Assembly: GCF_015221875.1 (NCBI RefSeq)
Contig: NZ_JACYGY010000001.1
Span: 2,356,001-2,420,000 of the forward strand
Direction: 5' to 3'
Length of the DNA: 64,000 nt
Source of the DNA: Dyadobacter subterraneus
Lineage (GTDB): Bacteria; Bacteroidota; Bacteroidia; Cytophagales; Spirosomataceae
Shown here: positions 18,887 through 28,153 of the stretch, piece after piece
How the letters are laid out: each line of letters opens with the position of its first letter
Numbering within the stretch: position 1 is the stretch's first letter
Program-made: the position numbers and the translations under genes
The notes under the pieces: generated by a model
The model's database searches: none
The model's input: the letters and a program-made list of their open reading frames with translations, nothing else
What the model was told of the DNA's origin: nothing

Positions 18887-19333
18887 ATGGCAACAAGTAC
18901 AGTAAAATTCCACAGAGTAATAAAAGCACCTGTTAGCAAAGTTTTCAGGGCATTTTCCAGTGCCGATGCGATGACGTTTTGGCTGCCACCGTACGGTTTT
19001 TTGTGCACGGTACACGAAATGGATTTCAGCGTTGGAGGAAGTTACAGAATGTCTTTTCACAATTTTACAACAGAAAAAAGCCATTCTTTCGGTGGTCGTT
19101 ATTTGGAAATAATTCCAGGCGAATTACTGAAATATTCCGACAAATTCGAAGACCCCAACCTTCCGGGGGAAATGACCACCACTGTTCAACTCAAAGAAGT
19201 AATGTGCGGTACGGAAATCAATATAACACAGGAAGGAATTCCAGAGCAGATTCCCGCAGAATTTTGTTACTTAGGTTGGCAGGAATCTCTGGAAAAGCTG
19301 ATAAAACTTGTGGAACCTGTAATTAATGACTAG
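18887..19333 (+). CDS. SRPBCC / AHSA1-like domain protein
   Basis: 148 residues forming a single START-like SRPBCC domain. It begins VKFHRVIKAPVSKVFRAFS and contains AMTFWLPPYGF and a C-terminal GWQESLEKLIKLVEP, all typical of AHSA1-type proteins that bind hydrophobic ligands or Hsp90. It is the first of three genes packed 13-33 bases apart with DUF2200 and DUF1801, a combination common in soil Bacteroidota. Cytoplasmic; ligand unknown. Confidence 0.85.
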   Translation: MATSTVKFHRVIKAPVSKVFRAFSSADAMTFWLPPYGFLCTVHEMDFSVGGSYRMSFHNFTTEKSHSFGGRYLEIIPGELLKYSDKFEDPNLPGEMTTTVQLKEVMCGTEINITQEGIPEQIPAEFCYLGWQESLEKLIKLVEPVIND

Positions 19334-19365
19334 GTGATTTGATGTAAGTAAAAAATTATCTGGAT

Positions 19366-19728
19366 ATGAATACAACGCCTGAACACGACGCACGCATTGC
19401 AAAATTAACTTTTGCATCGGTGTATCCGCACTACATTACCAAAGTAAAAAGTAAAGGCAGAACCATTGAGGAGCTGCATCAGGTCATAGAATGGCTGACA
19501 GGATTTGATGACCAGAAACTGCAAGAACTCATTGATGAAAAAGTTACTTTTGAAACATTTTTCGAGAGGGCCGAACTGAACCCTAATGCGCAGCTAATCA
19601 AAGGAGTCATTTGCGGCTACCGGATAGAAGAAATTGAAAATTCACTGACCAGACAAACAAGGTATCTGGATAAGCTGATTGACGAATTGGCGAAAGGCAA
19701 AAAGATGGAAAAGATTTTAAGACAATAA
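19366..19728 (+). CDS. DUF2200 family protein
   Basis: 120 residues matching DUF2200 in length and motifs: [18 protein letters not shown] at the start, [14 protein letters not shown] in the middle and [13 protein letters not shown] near the end. Soluble and probably helical. Second gene of the SRPBCC-DUF2200-DUF1801 unit. Function unknown. Confidence 0.85.
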   Translation: MNTTPEHDARIAKLTFASVYPHYITKVKSKGRTIEELHQVIEWLTGFDDQKLQELIDEKVTFETFFERAELNPNAQLIKGVICGYRIEEIENSLTRQTRYLDKLIDELAKGKKMEKILRQ

Positions 19729-19743
19729 TTAAAAGCCGGAGTG

Positions 19744-20181
19744 ATGGGAAAGATCAAGACCGCCAGCACATCAGTAGATGTAAAAGATTTTATAAATGAA
19801 TATGCTGACAGCGAACAAAAGAAAGCCGACAGTTTTCGCTTGATAGAATTAATGCAGCAATGGTCTGGCTTTGAACCCAAAATGTGGGGACCTACAATTA
19901 TCGGGTTCGGCAGCTATCATTATAAATATGCAACCGGACATGAAGGTGACGCACCGATTCTTGGATTTTCACCAAGAAAAGCAGCGTTTTCACTTTACGT
20001 TTTTTCTGCAACAGAAAAAAGCAAAAATTTGCTAACCGACCTGGGCAAATTCAAAATGGGCAAAGCCTGCATCTACGTGAAAAAACTCTCTGACATCAAT
20101 GAGTCTGCATTGCAACAAATGTGCACAGAGTCAATCAATTACATTAATGAGCACTATGCATGTGCTTGCAGAATGAATTGA
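19744..20181 (+). CDS. DUF1801 (YdhG-like) domain protein
   Basis: The ATG at 19744 gives 145 residues (a GTG at 19741 adds one). It carries the DUF1801 pattern: VKDFINEYADSEQKKADS, then MWGPTIIGFGSYHYKY, and a C-terminal part with KFKMGKACIYVKKLSDI. The fold is related to frataxin-like or YdhG proteins; activity is unknown. It is the third gene of a small operon, 15 bases after DUF2200. Confidence 0.82.
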   Translation: MGKIKTASTSVDVKDFINEYADSEQKKADSFRLIELMQQWSGFEPKMWGPTIIGFGSYHYKYATGHEGDAPILGFSPRKAAFSLYVFSATEKSKNLLTDLGKFKMGKACIYVKKLSDINESALQQMCTESINYINEHYACACRMN

Positions 20182-20436
20182 TAAAAAATCAGAGGGCGGA
20201 AAAATTCAATCATAAATCTATTATTTCTGATGATTGTTATAACTCCGATTTAGCCCTTGATGATACACGAATGATGATTACCGGTTATTTCGGGAAATAT
20301 TAATATATATAGTAATCAGGCGTCACTTGGGAAAACGTAGTTTCTCTTAGAGCAGACATTTGCGAAGAAGAAATAAAATTACTTTCAATATATTCGCGGT
20401 TTGAGCCAATCTGTATTAAGAAATTTCCTGCCGTTA

Positions 20437-21549
20437 ATGGACAATAACAAACTTGGCACAAAGCCGCATTATCAAATATTGGATGGACTTCGCGGTGTAG
20501 CGGCAATTATCGTGGTATTCTTTCACCTTACAGAGCCACTAGCCAGCAGCCATCTTGATAATGTTATTAACCACGGTTATCTGGCCGTTGATTTTTTCTT
20601 TTTGCTTTCCGGCTTTGTCATTGGATATGCCTATGACGACAGATGGGACAAATTAACCATCGGAGGTTTTTTTCGGCGCCGGTTCGAACGGCTGCAGCCG
20701 CTCGTTGTGTTGGGTATGACGCTGGGCGCCATAGGTTTTTACTTCACCGACTCTACCATCTGGCCGCTTATTCATACCGTTCCTTTGTGGAAATTGATCG
20801 TGGTTATGCTGATAGGTTATACAATTTTGCCCATCCCGCTTTCTATGGACATACGCGGCTGGCAGGAAATGCATCCGCTCAATAGTGTTGGCTGGTCATT
20901 ATTTTTTGAATACATAGCCAATATTCTTTATGCGCTGGGTATACGGAAATTATCTAATAAAGCCTTAGCGTTTTTTGTAGTGTTGGCAGGTGCACTACTT
21001 TTGCATTTTGCGGTTACTAATACCAACGGAGACGTTACAGGTGGCTGGACACTGAATGCTGAGCACATGCGTGTTGGGATAACGCGCACCTTGTTTCCTT
21101 TTTTTGCAGGTCTGCTTTTATCGCGCGTATCTAAGCCGGTCTATATCAAAAATGCTTTTTTGTGGAGTAGTCTTCTGGTTGCAGGTGTTTTGCTTATGCC
21201 CAGAATTGGCGGTGCACAGCACCTTTGGATGAATGGTTTGTACGAAGCTTTTTGCATTATTATTGTTTTTCCGCTCATTGTATATATCGGCGCCAGCGGT
21301 GTAGTGCATCATCAAACGGAAAATAAACTTTGTCAGTATCTTGGCAATCTTTCTTATCCCTTATACATGACGCACTATGTGCTTGTCTACTTTTACGTGG
21401 CATGGGTAAGCAATTACAAAGGCATTACTTTATATCAGGCTTGTTCCTATGCGCTGCTCACTTTTTCCGGGGCTATCCTGTTGGCATACGCAAGTTTAAA
21501 GCTGTACGATGAACCGGTGAGGGCTTGGCTACGAAAAAAAGTAAAATAG
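20437..21549 (+). CDS. Acyltransferase 3 family membrane protein
   Basis: The ATG at 20437 (MDNNKLGTKPHYQILDGLRG) gives 370 residues; a TTG at 20401 is less likely. The sequence has about ten membrane helices. Near the start are the motifs ILDGLRGVAAIIVVFFHL (with the catalytic His) and FFFLLSGFVIGYAYDDRW, diagnostic of acyltransferase-3 (OafA/WecH-like) enzymes. These O-acetylate or acylate surface polysaccharides or lipids. It stands alone between unrelated genes, so the acceptor is unknown. A 23-residue hydrophobic end followed by a basic tail is normal for the family. Confidence 0.9.
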   Translation: MDNNKLGTKPHYQILDGLRGVAAIIVVFFHLTEPLASSHLDNVINHGYLAVDFFFLLSGFVIGYAYDDRWDKLTIGGFFRRRFERLQPLVVLGMTLGAIGFYFTDSTIWPLIHTVPLWKLIVVMLIGYTILPIPLSMDIRGWQEMHPLNSVGWSLFFEYIANILYALGIRKLSNKALAFFVVLAGALLLHFAVTNTNGDVTGGWTLNAEHMRVGITRTLFPFFAGLLLSRVSKPVYIKNAFLWSSLLVAGVLLMPRIGGAQHLWMNGLYEAFCIIIVFPLIVYIGASGVVHHQTENKLCQYLGNLSYPLYMTHYVLVYFYVAWVSNYKGITLYQACSYALLTFSGAILLAYASLKLYDEPVRAWLRKKVK

Positions 21550-21650
21550 CATAGATGACAATCAATACTTAATTCAGAACAACTAGCCTATCGTTTGAGA
21601 GTCGGGCTTTGAAGATTAAATCGTATGATATTATCTGGCTCATTAACAAT

Positions 21651-21684
21651 TGATTGTAAAAATGTGTATAAGGTTTTACAATCA
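21651..21684 (+). terminator. Hairpin after the acyltransferase gene
   Basis: An 11-base perfect stem (tgattgtaaaa paired with ttttacaatca) around a 12-base loop, about 100 bases after the acyltransferase stop. An A-run follows rather than a T-run, so terminator function on the plus strand is only moderately supported. Confidence 0.4.
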
Positions 21685-21832
21685 AAAAATTTGTTCGGCT
21701 CCGGTTTTCTTTGCCGGTTTTTATCATGCCAAAATTCTCTGAAAGCATAATTAACGACTCATCATGGCACTTTTAAGCAGACAATTTGTTTAATTTTTAA
21801 CTAGGTTAAAATAGAAGCTTGGGAGACAAAGT

Positions 21833-22855
21833 ATGAAGAAAATTGGATTTTTATCGTTTGGCCATTGGTCGGGCCATCCTGCATACAGCACCCGTACAGC
21901 AAGTGACACATTACTTCAGTCTATTGACCTGGCGGTTGCAGCTGAAGAAATTGGGTTAGACGGAGCTTATTTTCGTGTGCATCATTTTGCTTCTCAGTTA
22001 GCCTCTCCATTTCCTTTGCTTTCGGCCATTGGTGCCAAAACAAGTAAAATTGAGATTGGGACTGGTGTAATTGATATGCGTTACGAAAATCCGCTGTATA
22101 TGGTGGAAGATGCCGGGGCGGCGGACTTAATTTCGGAAGGACGACTGCAGTTAGGAATTAGCAGAGGATCGCCGGAGCAGGTAATCGACGGATGGCGTTA
22201 TTTTGGATATGAACCCGCCGAAGGAGAAACAGACGCGGATATGGGACGGCGAAAAGCGCTGGAGTTTTTGGACAAGCTAAATGGTATTGGATTTGCCAGG
22301 CCTAATCCAAACCCCATGTTTCCAAATCCGCCGGGCCTGCTGCGCTTGGAACCGCACTCAAAAGGTTTGAGAGAACGTATTTGGTGGGGAGCAGCGTCTA
22401 ACGCAACTGCTGTTTGGGCTGCAGAAAATGGTATGTATCTTCAAAGTTCCACTTTGAAATACGATGAAAATGGTAAACCCTTTCATGTGCAGCAAGCCGA
22501 ACAGATCCGGTTGTACAAAGAAGCGTGGAAAAAAGCGGGACACAAGCGCGAGCCAAGAGTTTCGGTGAGCCGGTCTATTTTTGCATTGGTAAATGATCAG
22601 GACCGTTATTACTTTGGTCAGGAAGCCAGTCGATCAGACAAGATTGGAATGATTGAACAGGACAAACGCGCCATTTTTGGAAGAAGCTATGCAGCAGAAC
22701 CAGATCAGCTTATAAAAGAACTGGCGCAGGACGAAGCTATTCAGGAAGCGGACACATTGCTTTTAACAATTCCAAACACATTGGGAGTTGATTACAATGT
22801 ACATGTTTTGTCTTCAATTTTAGAGCATGTAGCGCCAGGACTTGGCTGGCGTTAA
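21833..22855 (+). CDS. LLM-class flavin-dependent oxidoreductase
   Basis: 340 residues with the luciferase-like monooxygenase fold. Key segments are IGFLSFGHWSGHP, DGAYFRVHHFASQLASPF (about 45-62), KIEIGTGVIDMRYENPLYM (about 76-94) and GRLQLGISRGSPEQ (about 106-119). Such enzymes use FMN, or F420 in other lineages, to oxidise or reduce small molecules. It stands alone, with a hairpin terminator shared with the convergent quinone oxidoreductase gene. Substrate unknown. Confidence 0.88.
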   Translation: MKKIGFLSFGHWSGHPAYSTRTASDTLLQSIDLAVAAEEIGLDGAYFRVHHFASQLASPFPLLSAIGAKTSKIEIGTGVIDMRYENPLYMVEDAGAADLISEGRLQLGISRGSPEQVIDGWRYFGYEPAEGETDADMGRRKALEFLDKLNGIGFARPNPNPMFPNPPGLLRLEPHSKGLRERIWWGAASNATAVWAAENGMYLQSSTLKYDENGKPFHVQQAEQIRLYKEAWKKAGHKREPRVSVSRSIFALVNDQDRYYFGQEASRSDKIGMIEQDKRAIFGRSYAAEPDQLIKELAQDEAIQEADTLLLTIPNTLGVDYNVHVLSSILEHVAPGLGWR

Positions 22856-22911
22856 AAGTCTTACGCCTTTCGCTGTAATTCTAATGTGCGTATAGTTACA
22901 TATTAAGGATT

Positions 22912-22943
22912 AGTTTGATTGGGCTTCAAGGCCCAATCAAACT
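22912..22943. terminator. Bidirectional terminator between convergent genes
   Basis: A 13-base perfect stem (agtttgattgggc and its complement) around the loop ttcaag lies between the stops of the LLM gene (22855) and the minus-strand oxidoreductase (22963). Its strength and position fit a shared transcription terminator, though neither side has a long T-run. Confidence 0.6.
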
Positions 22944-22962
22944 ATAAGTGCTCTTATTTCCC

Positions 22963-23907
22963 TCAGTTTATTTCAATAACCACCTTGCCGGTTACGCCAC
23001 CTTTTTCAGCATATCGGTATGCGTCGACAGACTCCGTAAAAGAAAAAACTTTATTTATTTCAATCTGTAATCCACGGCTGACCGCATCAAGCAACGTTTC
23101 CATTTTTTTGGAAGATGGATCCGAAAGAACAACAATATGCTTTCTACCTGTAAACAGATTTTTAATCAGCGATAGGGGAATTTCGATGGGCTTGGGCGTA
23201 GGGTTCAAAAACAAAGATTTGGGTTTCATAATCTGTCTGGCATTTGCGTAACCCATTTTGCCTGACAGGTCAATGACAATATCATAAGTTTTCTGTTGGG
23301 TCAGTACATTTTCTTTTGTATAATCAATTACTTTATCAGCTCCCCATTTTTTTGCAAAGTCCAGTGCATTTGTGCTCGCCACAGCGGTTACGTTGGCTTG
23401 TTTTTGTTTTAATAATTGGAGCAGAAACATCCCAAAGCCGCCGGTTGCCCCGTTTACCAGAATTTGCGTATCGGCATTGACCTCACCTAAATTTTCCAGT
23501 ACGCTCACAGCAGCGGCGCCGGTAATAGGAATGCTGGCAGCCTGGGGGAAACTAACGGATGCAGGCTTTTTCCAGACGGATGCTGATGAGACCGCCACAT
23601 ACTCTGCCAGCGCACCTTCTTTCATTGAATTTTTTCCAACGCCAAAAACCTCGTCTCCTTTTTTAAAATTCGTAACAGCGGTTCCGGTTTCTTCAATGAT
23701 CCCGGCAAAATCAACTCCGGTGTGCTTTGGAAATTTTGACCCGGACATCAGTTTCATTTCACCTTTTCTGATTTTCCAATCCATAGGATTGATAGAAACG
23801 GCTTTTATTTTAACCAATACCTGATTGGATTTAATAACAGGTTTTGGTTCTTCTACTGTTTGTAAAACATCTGTGTTTCCGAATTGTTGATAGGCTATCG
23901 CTTTCAT
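22963..23907 (-). CDS. Zinc-independent NAD(P)-dependent alcohol dehydrogenase / quinone oxidoreductase
   Basis: 314 residues of the medium-chain dehydrogenase family. An N-terminal GroES-like part (SINPMDWKIRKGEMK, then KHTGVDFAGIIEETG) precedes a nucleotide-binding part with ILVNGATGGFGMFLLQLLK (about 143-160). Catalytic zinc ligands are absent, as in quinone oxidoreductases and their relatives. It reduces quinones or enones with NADPH by family inference. The AraC regulator 55 bases upstream on the same strand is the likely controller. Confidence 0.88.
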   Translation of the reverse strand: MKAIAYQQFGNTDVLQTVEEPKPVIKSNQVLVKIKAVSINPMDWKIRKGEMKLMSGSKFPKHTGVDFAGIIEETGTAVTNFKKGDEVFGVGKNSMKEGALAEYVAVSSASVWKKPASVSFPQAASIPITGAAAVSVLENLGEVNADTQILVNGATGGFGMFLLQLLKQKQANVTAVASTNALDFAKKWGADKVIDYTKENVLTQQKTYDIVIDLSGKMGYANARQIMKPKSLFLNPTPKPIEIPLSLIKNLFTGRKHIVVLSDPSSKKMETLLDAVSRGLQIEINKVFSFTESVDAYRYAEKGGVTGKVVIEIN

Positions 23908-23961
23908 TGTGCTTCTTTTTAAATTGTTTATTTTGATAGCACAAAGTTGGAAACAGCAGCA

Positions 23962-24702
23962 CTAATAAACTTGTATCAAATCACTGTTGTGTTTTAAAGC
24001 TTTTGGCGGCATGCCAAACATCTCATACATGTATTTATTGAGCTGAGGAAGGTCATAAAAGCCTGTATCATATGCAATTTCGGTCAGACTTCTGTCTTTT
24101 TCGGAAAGGGTAAGATAAATGACCTGACGAAGCCTTGTCCAAAGCAAATATTTAGATAAGCTGCTGCCGGTTTGTTCTTTAAAAAGCGCAGCAAGGCGGG
24201 AAGGGGAGAGAAAAACAATGTCAGCGAATGTGCCGGGCGTTATAACCTGCTGAGAGTAATTGGCATTGATGTATTCAACGATTTTTGTTACCCGCTGATC
24301 ATAATGAAGCGTCGGCAATTTTGAAAGCAAAGCATCAATGATGTTGTAAATGTCAAAGGAGTCTTTTGCTGTCTGGAAAAAGGTATTTGTTTCAATTGGC
24401 GAATGAAAAACGATGTAGTTTTGACCGGTATCAAACCTGCCCAAAAGCTCCAGACCAACATTGGAATATGGCTCTATGTTTAAAATATTTAACGTTCCTT
24501 TTTCTGCGACACAGAAATGCGGAACCTGGGGTTTGATCAGAAAGCCGTAAATCCCTTCAAACAATTGCCCATTAATGGTGGAAGTAAAAGTAGTGTCGTT
24601 TGATAAAACGATTTGATAGGCGGAATGGTGATGAATTTCAACGGTAAGGTTGTAGGCTCTAAGCGCCAGAATGAAAGGATTTTTTAATGGTTTTTTCATC
24701 AT
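23962..24702 (-). CDS. AraC family transcriptional regulator
   Basis: 246 residues. The N-terminal half is a cupin-like sensing domain (YGFLIKPQVPHFCVAEKG). The C-terminal half (about 145-240) has the double helix-turn-helix of AraC/XylS: FADIVFLSPSRLAALFKEQTG and LTEIAYDTGFYDLPQLNKYM. It is followed on the same strand by the oxidoreductase gene, whose expression it probably regulates; the inducer is unknown. Confidence 0.88.
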   Translation of the reverse strand: MMKKPLKNPFILALRAYNLTVEIHHHSAYQIVLSNDTTFTSTINGQLFEGIYGFLIKPQVPHFCVAEKGTLNILNIEPYSNVGLELLGRFDTGQNYIVFHSPIETNTFFQTAKDSFDIYNIIDALLSKLPTLHYDQRVTKIVEYINANYSQQVITPGTFADIVFLSPSRLAALFKEQTGSSLSKYLLWTRLRQVIYLTLSEKDRSLTEIAYDTGFYDLPQLNKYMYEMFGMPPKALKHNSDLIQVY

Positions 24703-24816
24703 GCTAATTTTTCTTAAACTTATAAAAAACCTGTCTTACTTCGGGCTTATAATTTGCTGTGTACCTAGTTTTCACATGTGAAGTGTATATAATTTCCTTT
24801 GAGTATACTCACCTAT

Positions 24817-24861
24817 AAATCAAAAAGTGACTCCCGTTCTAAGGAAGTCACTTTTTGATTT
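24817..24861. terminator. Strong hairpin terminator downstream of the secreted paralogues
   Basis: A 16-base perfect stem (aaatcaaaaagtgact paired with its complement) with a 13-base loop, 17 bases after the stop of the minus-strand gene at 24879. On the minus strand the A/T-rich stem ends towards the AraC gene region. It should end transcription of the tandem secreted-protein genes. Confidence 0.65.
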
Positions 24862-24878
24862 ATATTATTTCTTTTTTA

Positions 24879-25262
24879 TTAATTAATTGTCAAAACACGT
24901 TCTGTTTTTTGTTCTGTCAATTGAAGTGATTTTGACTGAGTTTCTCCATTGCTGGTCACCTGGATTTCGTATTTTCCTGCTTCCAGATCATTCAGATTTA
25001 AAGCGCGTCCGAATTTTTGGTTTCCTTTGCCTATCACTTCGCGGTAAACAATATCTCCGGCGCTGTTTTTCAATACCAGAACAGTTGGTGTTTCCTGATT
25101 TACTTTGTCAACCAGCACATTTATTTTTCCGCCTTTGGTTGGATAAATTCCGGTGCCGAAACCGGTAGATTTTTTAGTTGCTTTATCATCTGCATGGGCA
25201 GAGAAAGCGAAAGAAGCAACAAATGCAAAGGCAACAGCGATATTTTTGATGTAAGTTTTCAT
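24879..25262 (-). CDS. Small secreted protein, paralogue 2 of a tandem pair
   Basis: 127 residues with a clear signal peptide (KNIAVAFAFVASFAFSAHAD). The mature part is a compact beta sandwich of about 100 residues with GKINVLVDK, GDIVYREVIGKGNQKFGR and LEAGKYEIQVTSNGE. The strand pattern resembles the Por-secretion-tail/DUF3244 type of fold, but this is the whole protein, not a sorting tail. It is the second of two tandem copies, 70 bases after the first. Periplasmic or extracellular; function unknown. Confidence 0.75.
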   Translation of the reverse strand: MKTYIKNIAVAFAFVASFAFSAHADDKATKKSTGFGTGIYPTKGGKINVLVDKVNQETPTVLVLKNSAGDIVYREVIGKGNQKFGRALNLNDLEAGKYEIQVTSNGETQSKSLQLTEQKTERVLTIN

Positions 25263-25332
25263 GGCGATTTTAATTTTTTTTATGGCTAATATTTTTCTTA
25301 TGAATGGCTAATAGAGTATTCGTTACTGATGC

Positions 25333-25716
25333 TTATTTGATTGTCAATGCACGTTCTGTTTTTTGATCTGACAATTGGAATGTTTTGGTTTGTGTTTCGT
25401 TTTTACTTGTTACATCGATTTGGTATTTACCTGCTTCAAGATCCGTAACGTTCAACTGGCGACCGAATTTCTGATTTCCTTTGGCTACAATTTCGCGGTA
25501 AACGACGTCTCCGTTTTCATTTTTCACAAGAATGGTTGTTGAAGCGTTATCATCCGCTTTGTCGACCAACACGTTGATTTTTCCACCTTTGTTGATATAA
25601 ACCCCGGTTCCAAAGCTTAAAGCTTTTTTAGTTTCTTTATTTTCAGCGTTAGCAGCGAAAGCGAAAGAGGTAACAAATGCGAAAGCAAGAGCGATATTTT
25701 TGAATGAGTTTTTCAT
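25333..25716 (-). CDS. Small secreted protein, paralogue 1 of a tandem pair
   Basis: Also 127 residues, aligning without gaps to its neighbour at 24879 over the full length. The signal peptide (KNIALAFAFVTSFAFAANA), GKINVLVDK, KGNQKFGR, LEAGKY and QKTERALTIK are shared, so a tandem duplication made the pair. The most variable parts are residues 50-62 and the short stretch after the signal cleavage site. It is probably co-transcribed with the second copy. Function unknown. Confidence 0.75.
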   Translation of the reverse strand: MKNSFKNIALAFAFVTSFAFAANAENKETKKALSFGTGVYINKGGKINVLVDKADDNASTTILVKNENGDVVYREIVAKGNQKFGRQLNVTDLEAGKYQIDVTSKNETQTKTFQLSDQKTERALTIK

Positions 25717-26200
25717 GGCTAATTATATTTGAATGTTCTGTTGTAATTGTTTCCCTTATTGATGAATCAAAGATAGGGTGATGGCAGGTACTATGTATAA
25801 CAAAGTACACGAATGGATGCTTTTCAGTGATAAGTGGTATGGGGAATAAATGAGCAATTAAGCGGTTGAAAGATACTAATGTTAGTTTATAGAAGAAGAT
25901 GGTTAGTTGGATTAAATTGACCATGCCTACGGCATTTACAAACGACTAAAATATCGGTAATACAGGGATTGAAATCCCTGGCTACAATGTCATTCATGCC
26001 TATGGCATTTTTCTAGTGCCGTAGGCACGGCCGACATTGTAGCCAGGGAATTTATTCCCTGGAAATGAAGCAGATGCCGAGCGGCAGCAGGTTATTGGTA
26101 TTGAAATGAAGTGATGAAATAAAGATCGTATTGCTTTTTGAGGTCTTGCACTGCTTAAGAGTTTTTCCACATCAGCGCCAGAGGCATTAGCTGCGCATTT
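25717..26200. other. Intergenic region holding a REP-like element
   Basis: The centre (25922-26062) is a palindromic repeat element listed separately. The rest, towards the histidine kinase stop at 26201, shows no gene. Confidence 0.5.
25922..26062. repeat. REP/BIME-like palindromic element
   Basis: Three copies of the palindromic core atgcctaYggcat / gtgccgtaggcac (near 25922, 25995 and 26026) surround two perfect hairpins. One is cagggattgaaatccctg (25963-25980). The other is an 8-base stem around ttta at 26043-26062. A 16-base inverted repeat (ccctggctacaatgtc and complement) joins the outer halves. Similar composite elements are dispersed in many environmental Bacteroidota genomes and are moved by RAYT transposases; none is present in this window. 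Confidence 0.65.
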
Positions 26201-28153
26201 TCAAAGTGAAAGATCTGATTTTTGACAGGATTTAAAATAAACGATAAATTCAGATCCCTGATCCTTTTCGCTCCGTACCTGAATACGGCCATCATTTTCC
26301 TCAATAAATTGTTTAATCATCACCAGGCCCAGTCCGGTTCCGGGTTCACTGTTTGTGCCGTTTTCCGATATTGCCACGCCCGAAGATTTAAATAACCGGG
26401 CTAATTTTTCCTCTGACATACCTTTTCCGCTATCCTTGATATGAATGGCGGAAAAATCATCCTGACAGCTATAAAACAAGTTAATTGTTCCTGTTGGCGG
26501 GGTAAATTTGATGGCATTGCTAATGATATTTTGAAGGATGATTTTGACATGATTTTCATCGGCTTCAATATATACCGGCTTTTGATCCTGGTGTATTAAA
26601 TGCTGCTTTTTTTGTTGAGAAACCGGCTTGTATAATGACAAGACGCTCCCGGTTACCTCCGTCAAGTTTATTTTTTCATATTTTACCTGAGCACCGCTCC
26701 GCTGGCTGCTTGCCCAGTTGAGCAGATTATCGATCAGCTCTGAGACGTGCAATATTTGCCGGTGGAAGTCTTGGAGAATATATTTCCGTTCCTGTTCGTC
26801 CAAATAGCCTTGGGTGATCATATCCAGCGCCTGAACAATTGATGCAAAGGGGCTACGCAGATCGTGGCCAATGACAGATAATACCCGGTCCTTGGTTTGA
26901 TTAAGTGAGATCAATGCTTCACGCTGGGCCTGAATCTCTTGCTTCTGCTGACCAATCGCATCATTGCTCTCCTGAAGTTTTCGGTTCAAGACATTCTTAC
27001 GGGAGATATTAAGCCTTAGTAAAAAAAGTGCCCCTAAAAGCAGAATAGAGAATAGTGCGGTCAGCGAGATAATGATCCGGTTGTTCTTGATTACCTGCCT
27101 GCTGTTCTCGTTTTCTCTGGTCAGGTCTAAATTCTCGGCTTTCTGATCCTGCAAATGCAGGTAGTTGATCTCCTGTTCCTTATTTTGATTAAGAATACTG
27201 TCGCCATAGGCCCGCGCAATGGCCTGGTATTCATAAGCCTTTTGATAATCTTTTAATGCTGCGTAACATTTTGATAAAATATTAGCTGCCCGCTCTGTAT
27301 CCCAGTCGGCTTTCATCTGTTGCATCAGTGCAAAACTCCTGTCAGCATAGGCCAGTGCTTCGTTGTAGCGCTTCATTTCGTAAAGCGTTTGGGCCAAACC
27401 AGAATAAGCGAAACCTTTCTCCCACCTGTCCTGATAGGCAGTAAAATGAAGGGCCGACTGATAATAAAATAGTGCCTGTTTGTAATTTCGTGAATGAAAA
27501 TAGGTCTCTCCGATTCTGTTCAGGGACATTTGATTCAGGTGTCCGTCTTTGCATTGTTCTGCAATCAAAAGTGCCTTTTTCAGATTTGCAAAGGCATCCT
27601 TAAACTGGTGAAGTTCATCATGGCATAAGCCGATATTGAAATAATTTGCTGAAATCTTTGCGCTGTCTTTAATCTGTTCATTAATTGCCAGCGCTTTTTT
27701 AAATTCAGGTATCGCCTCCTTAAATCTTTTCTGACCAAGATAGATGACGCCCCTTGTGTTGATGGCAATGGCAAGCTCCGACTTCCAGCCTTGCTGCTTG
27801 GAGATAACCGAAGCAGAATCCGCATAGGAAAGAGACTCAAAAAATGAACCATTTACATAATAGATTTTTGCAATGTTGTTGTAGGCTCTTACTGTTTCTT
27901 TAAGAAGACAAACTTCTTTTGCATATTGTAAGGCGATCGTTCCAAATAAAAGAGAGCTATCCGTGTTATTAAACAGGTACTTTTCAGCCAGTTTATTGCA
28001 AATAGAGATCTGTACCGAATCCCGTGGTTCCCCTTTAAATCTCTTAAAAGTCTTTATCAGATCTGATCCGTCCTGGCTATAAGCCGTAGCCGATGTAAGT
28101 TGAACCAATAGTATTACTATGGATATTGTGATCAGCTTAGACAACGTTGTCAT
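26201..28153 (-). CDS. TPR-containing sensor histidine kinase
   Basis: 650 residues. A signal peptide (about 1-26) precedes about seven tetratricopeptide repeats (about 90-320), probably periplasmic. Then come a membrane helix (358-380), a coiled coil, and a HisKA domain with the phospho-acceptor His430 in VIGHDLRSPFASI. The HATPase domain has N-box QNIISNAIKF (541-550), G1 DSGKGMS (574-580) and G2 GTGLGL (605-610). It should autophosphorylate and pass phosphate to a response regulator, but none is next to it; an intact partner must lie elsewhere. A response-regulator relic lies far away at 35568-35760. Confidence 0.9.
   Translation of the reverse strand: MTTLSKLITISIVILLVQLTSATAYSQDGSDLIKTFKRFKGEPRDSVQISICNKLAEKYLFNNTDSSLLFGTIALQYAKEVCLLKETVRAYNNIAKIYYVNGSFFESLSYADSASVISKQQGWKSELAIAINTRGVIYLGQKRFKEAIPEFKKALAINEQIKDSAKISANYFNIGLCHDELHQFKDAFANLKKALLIAEQCKDGHLNQMSLNRIGETYFHSRNYKQALFYYQSALHFTAYQDRWEKGFAYSGLAQTLYEMKRYNEALAYADRSFALMQQMKADWDTERAANILSKCYAALKDYQKAYEYQAIARAYGDSILNQNKEQEINYLHLQDQKAENLDLTRENENSRQVIKNNRIIISLTALFSILLLGALFLLRLNISRKNVLNRKLQESNDAIGQQKQEIQAQREALISLNQTKDRVLSVIGHDLRSPFASIVQALDMITQGYLDEQERKYILQDFHRQILHVSELIDNLLNWASSQRSGAQVKYEKINLTEVTGSVLSLYKPVSQQKKQHLIHQDQKPVYIEADENHVKIILQNIISNAIKFTPPTGTINLFYSCQDDFSAIHIKDSGKGMSEEKLARLFKSSGVAISENGTNSEPGTGLGLVMIKQFIEENDGRIQVRSEKDQGSEFIVYFKSCQKSDLSL

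Noticed and set aside
25922..26062. Short repeats as a CRISPR array
   Set aside because: The repeats are palindromic, only three, unevenly spaced and inverted, which fits a REP element.
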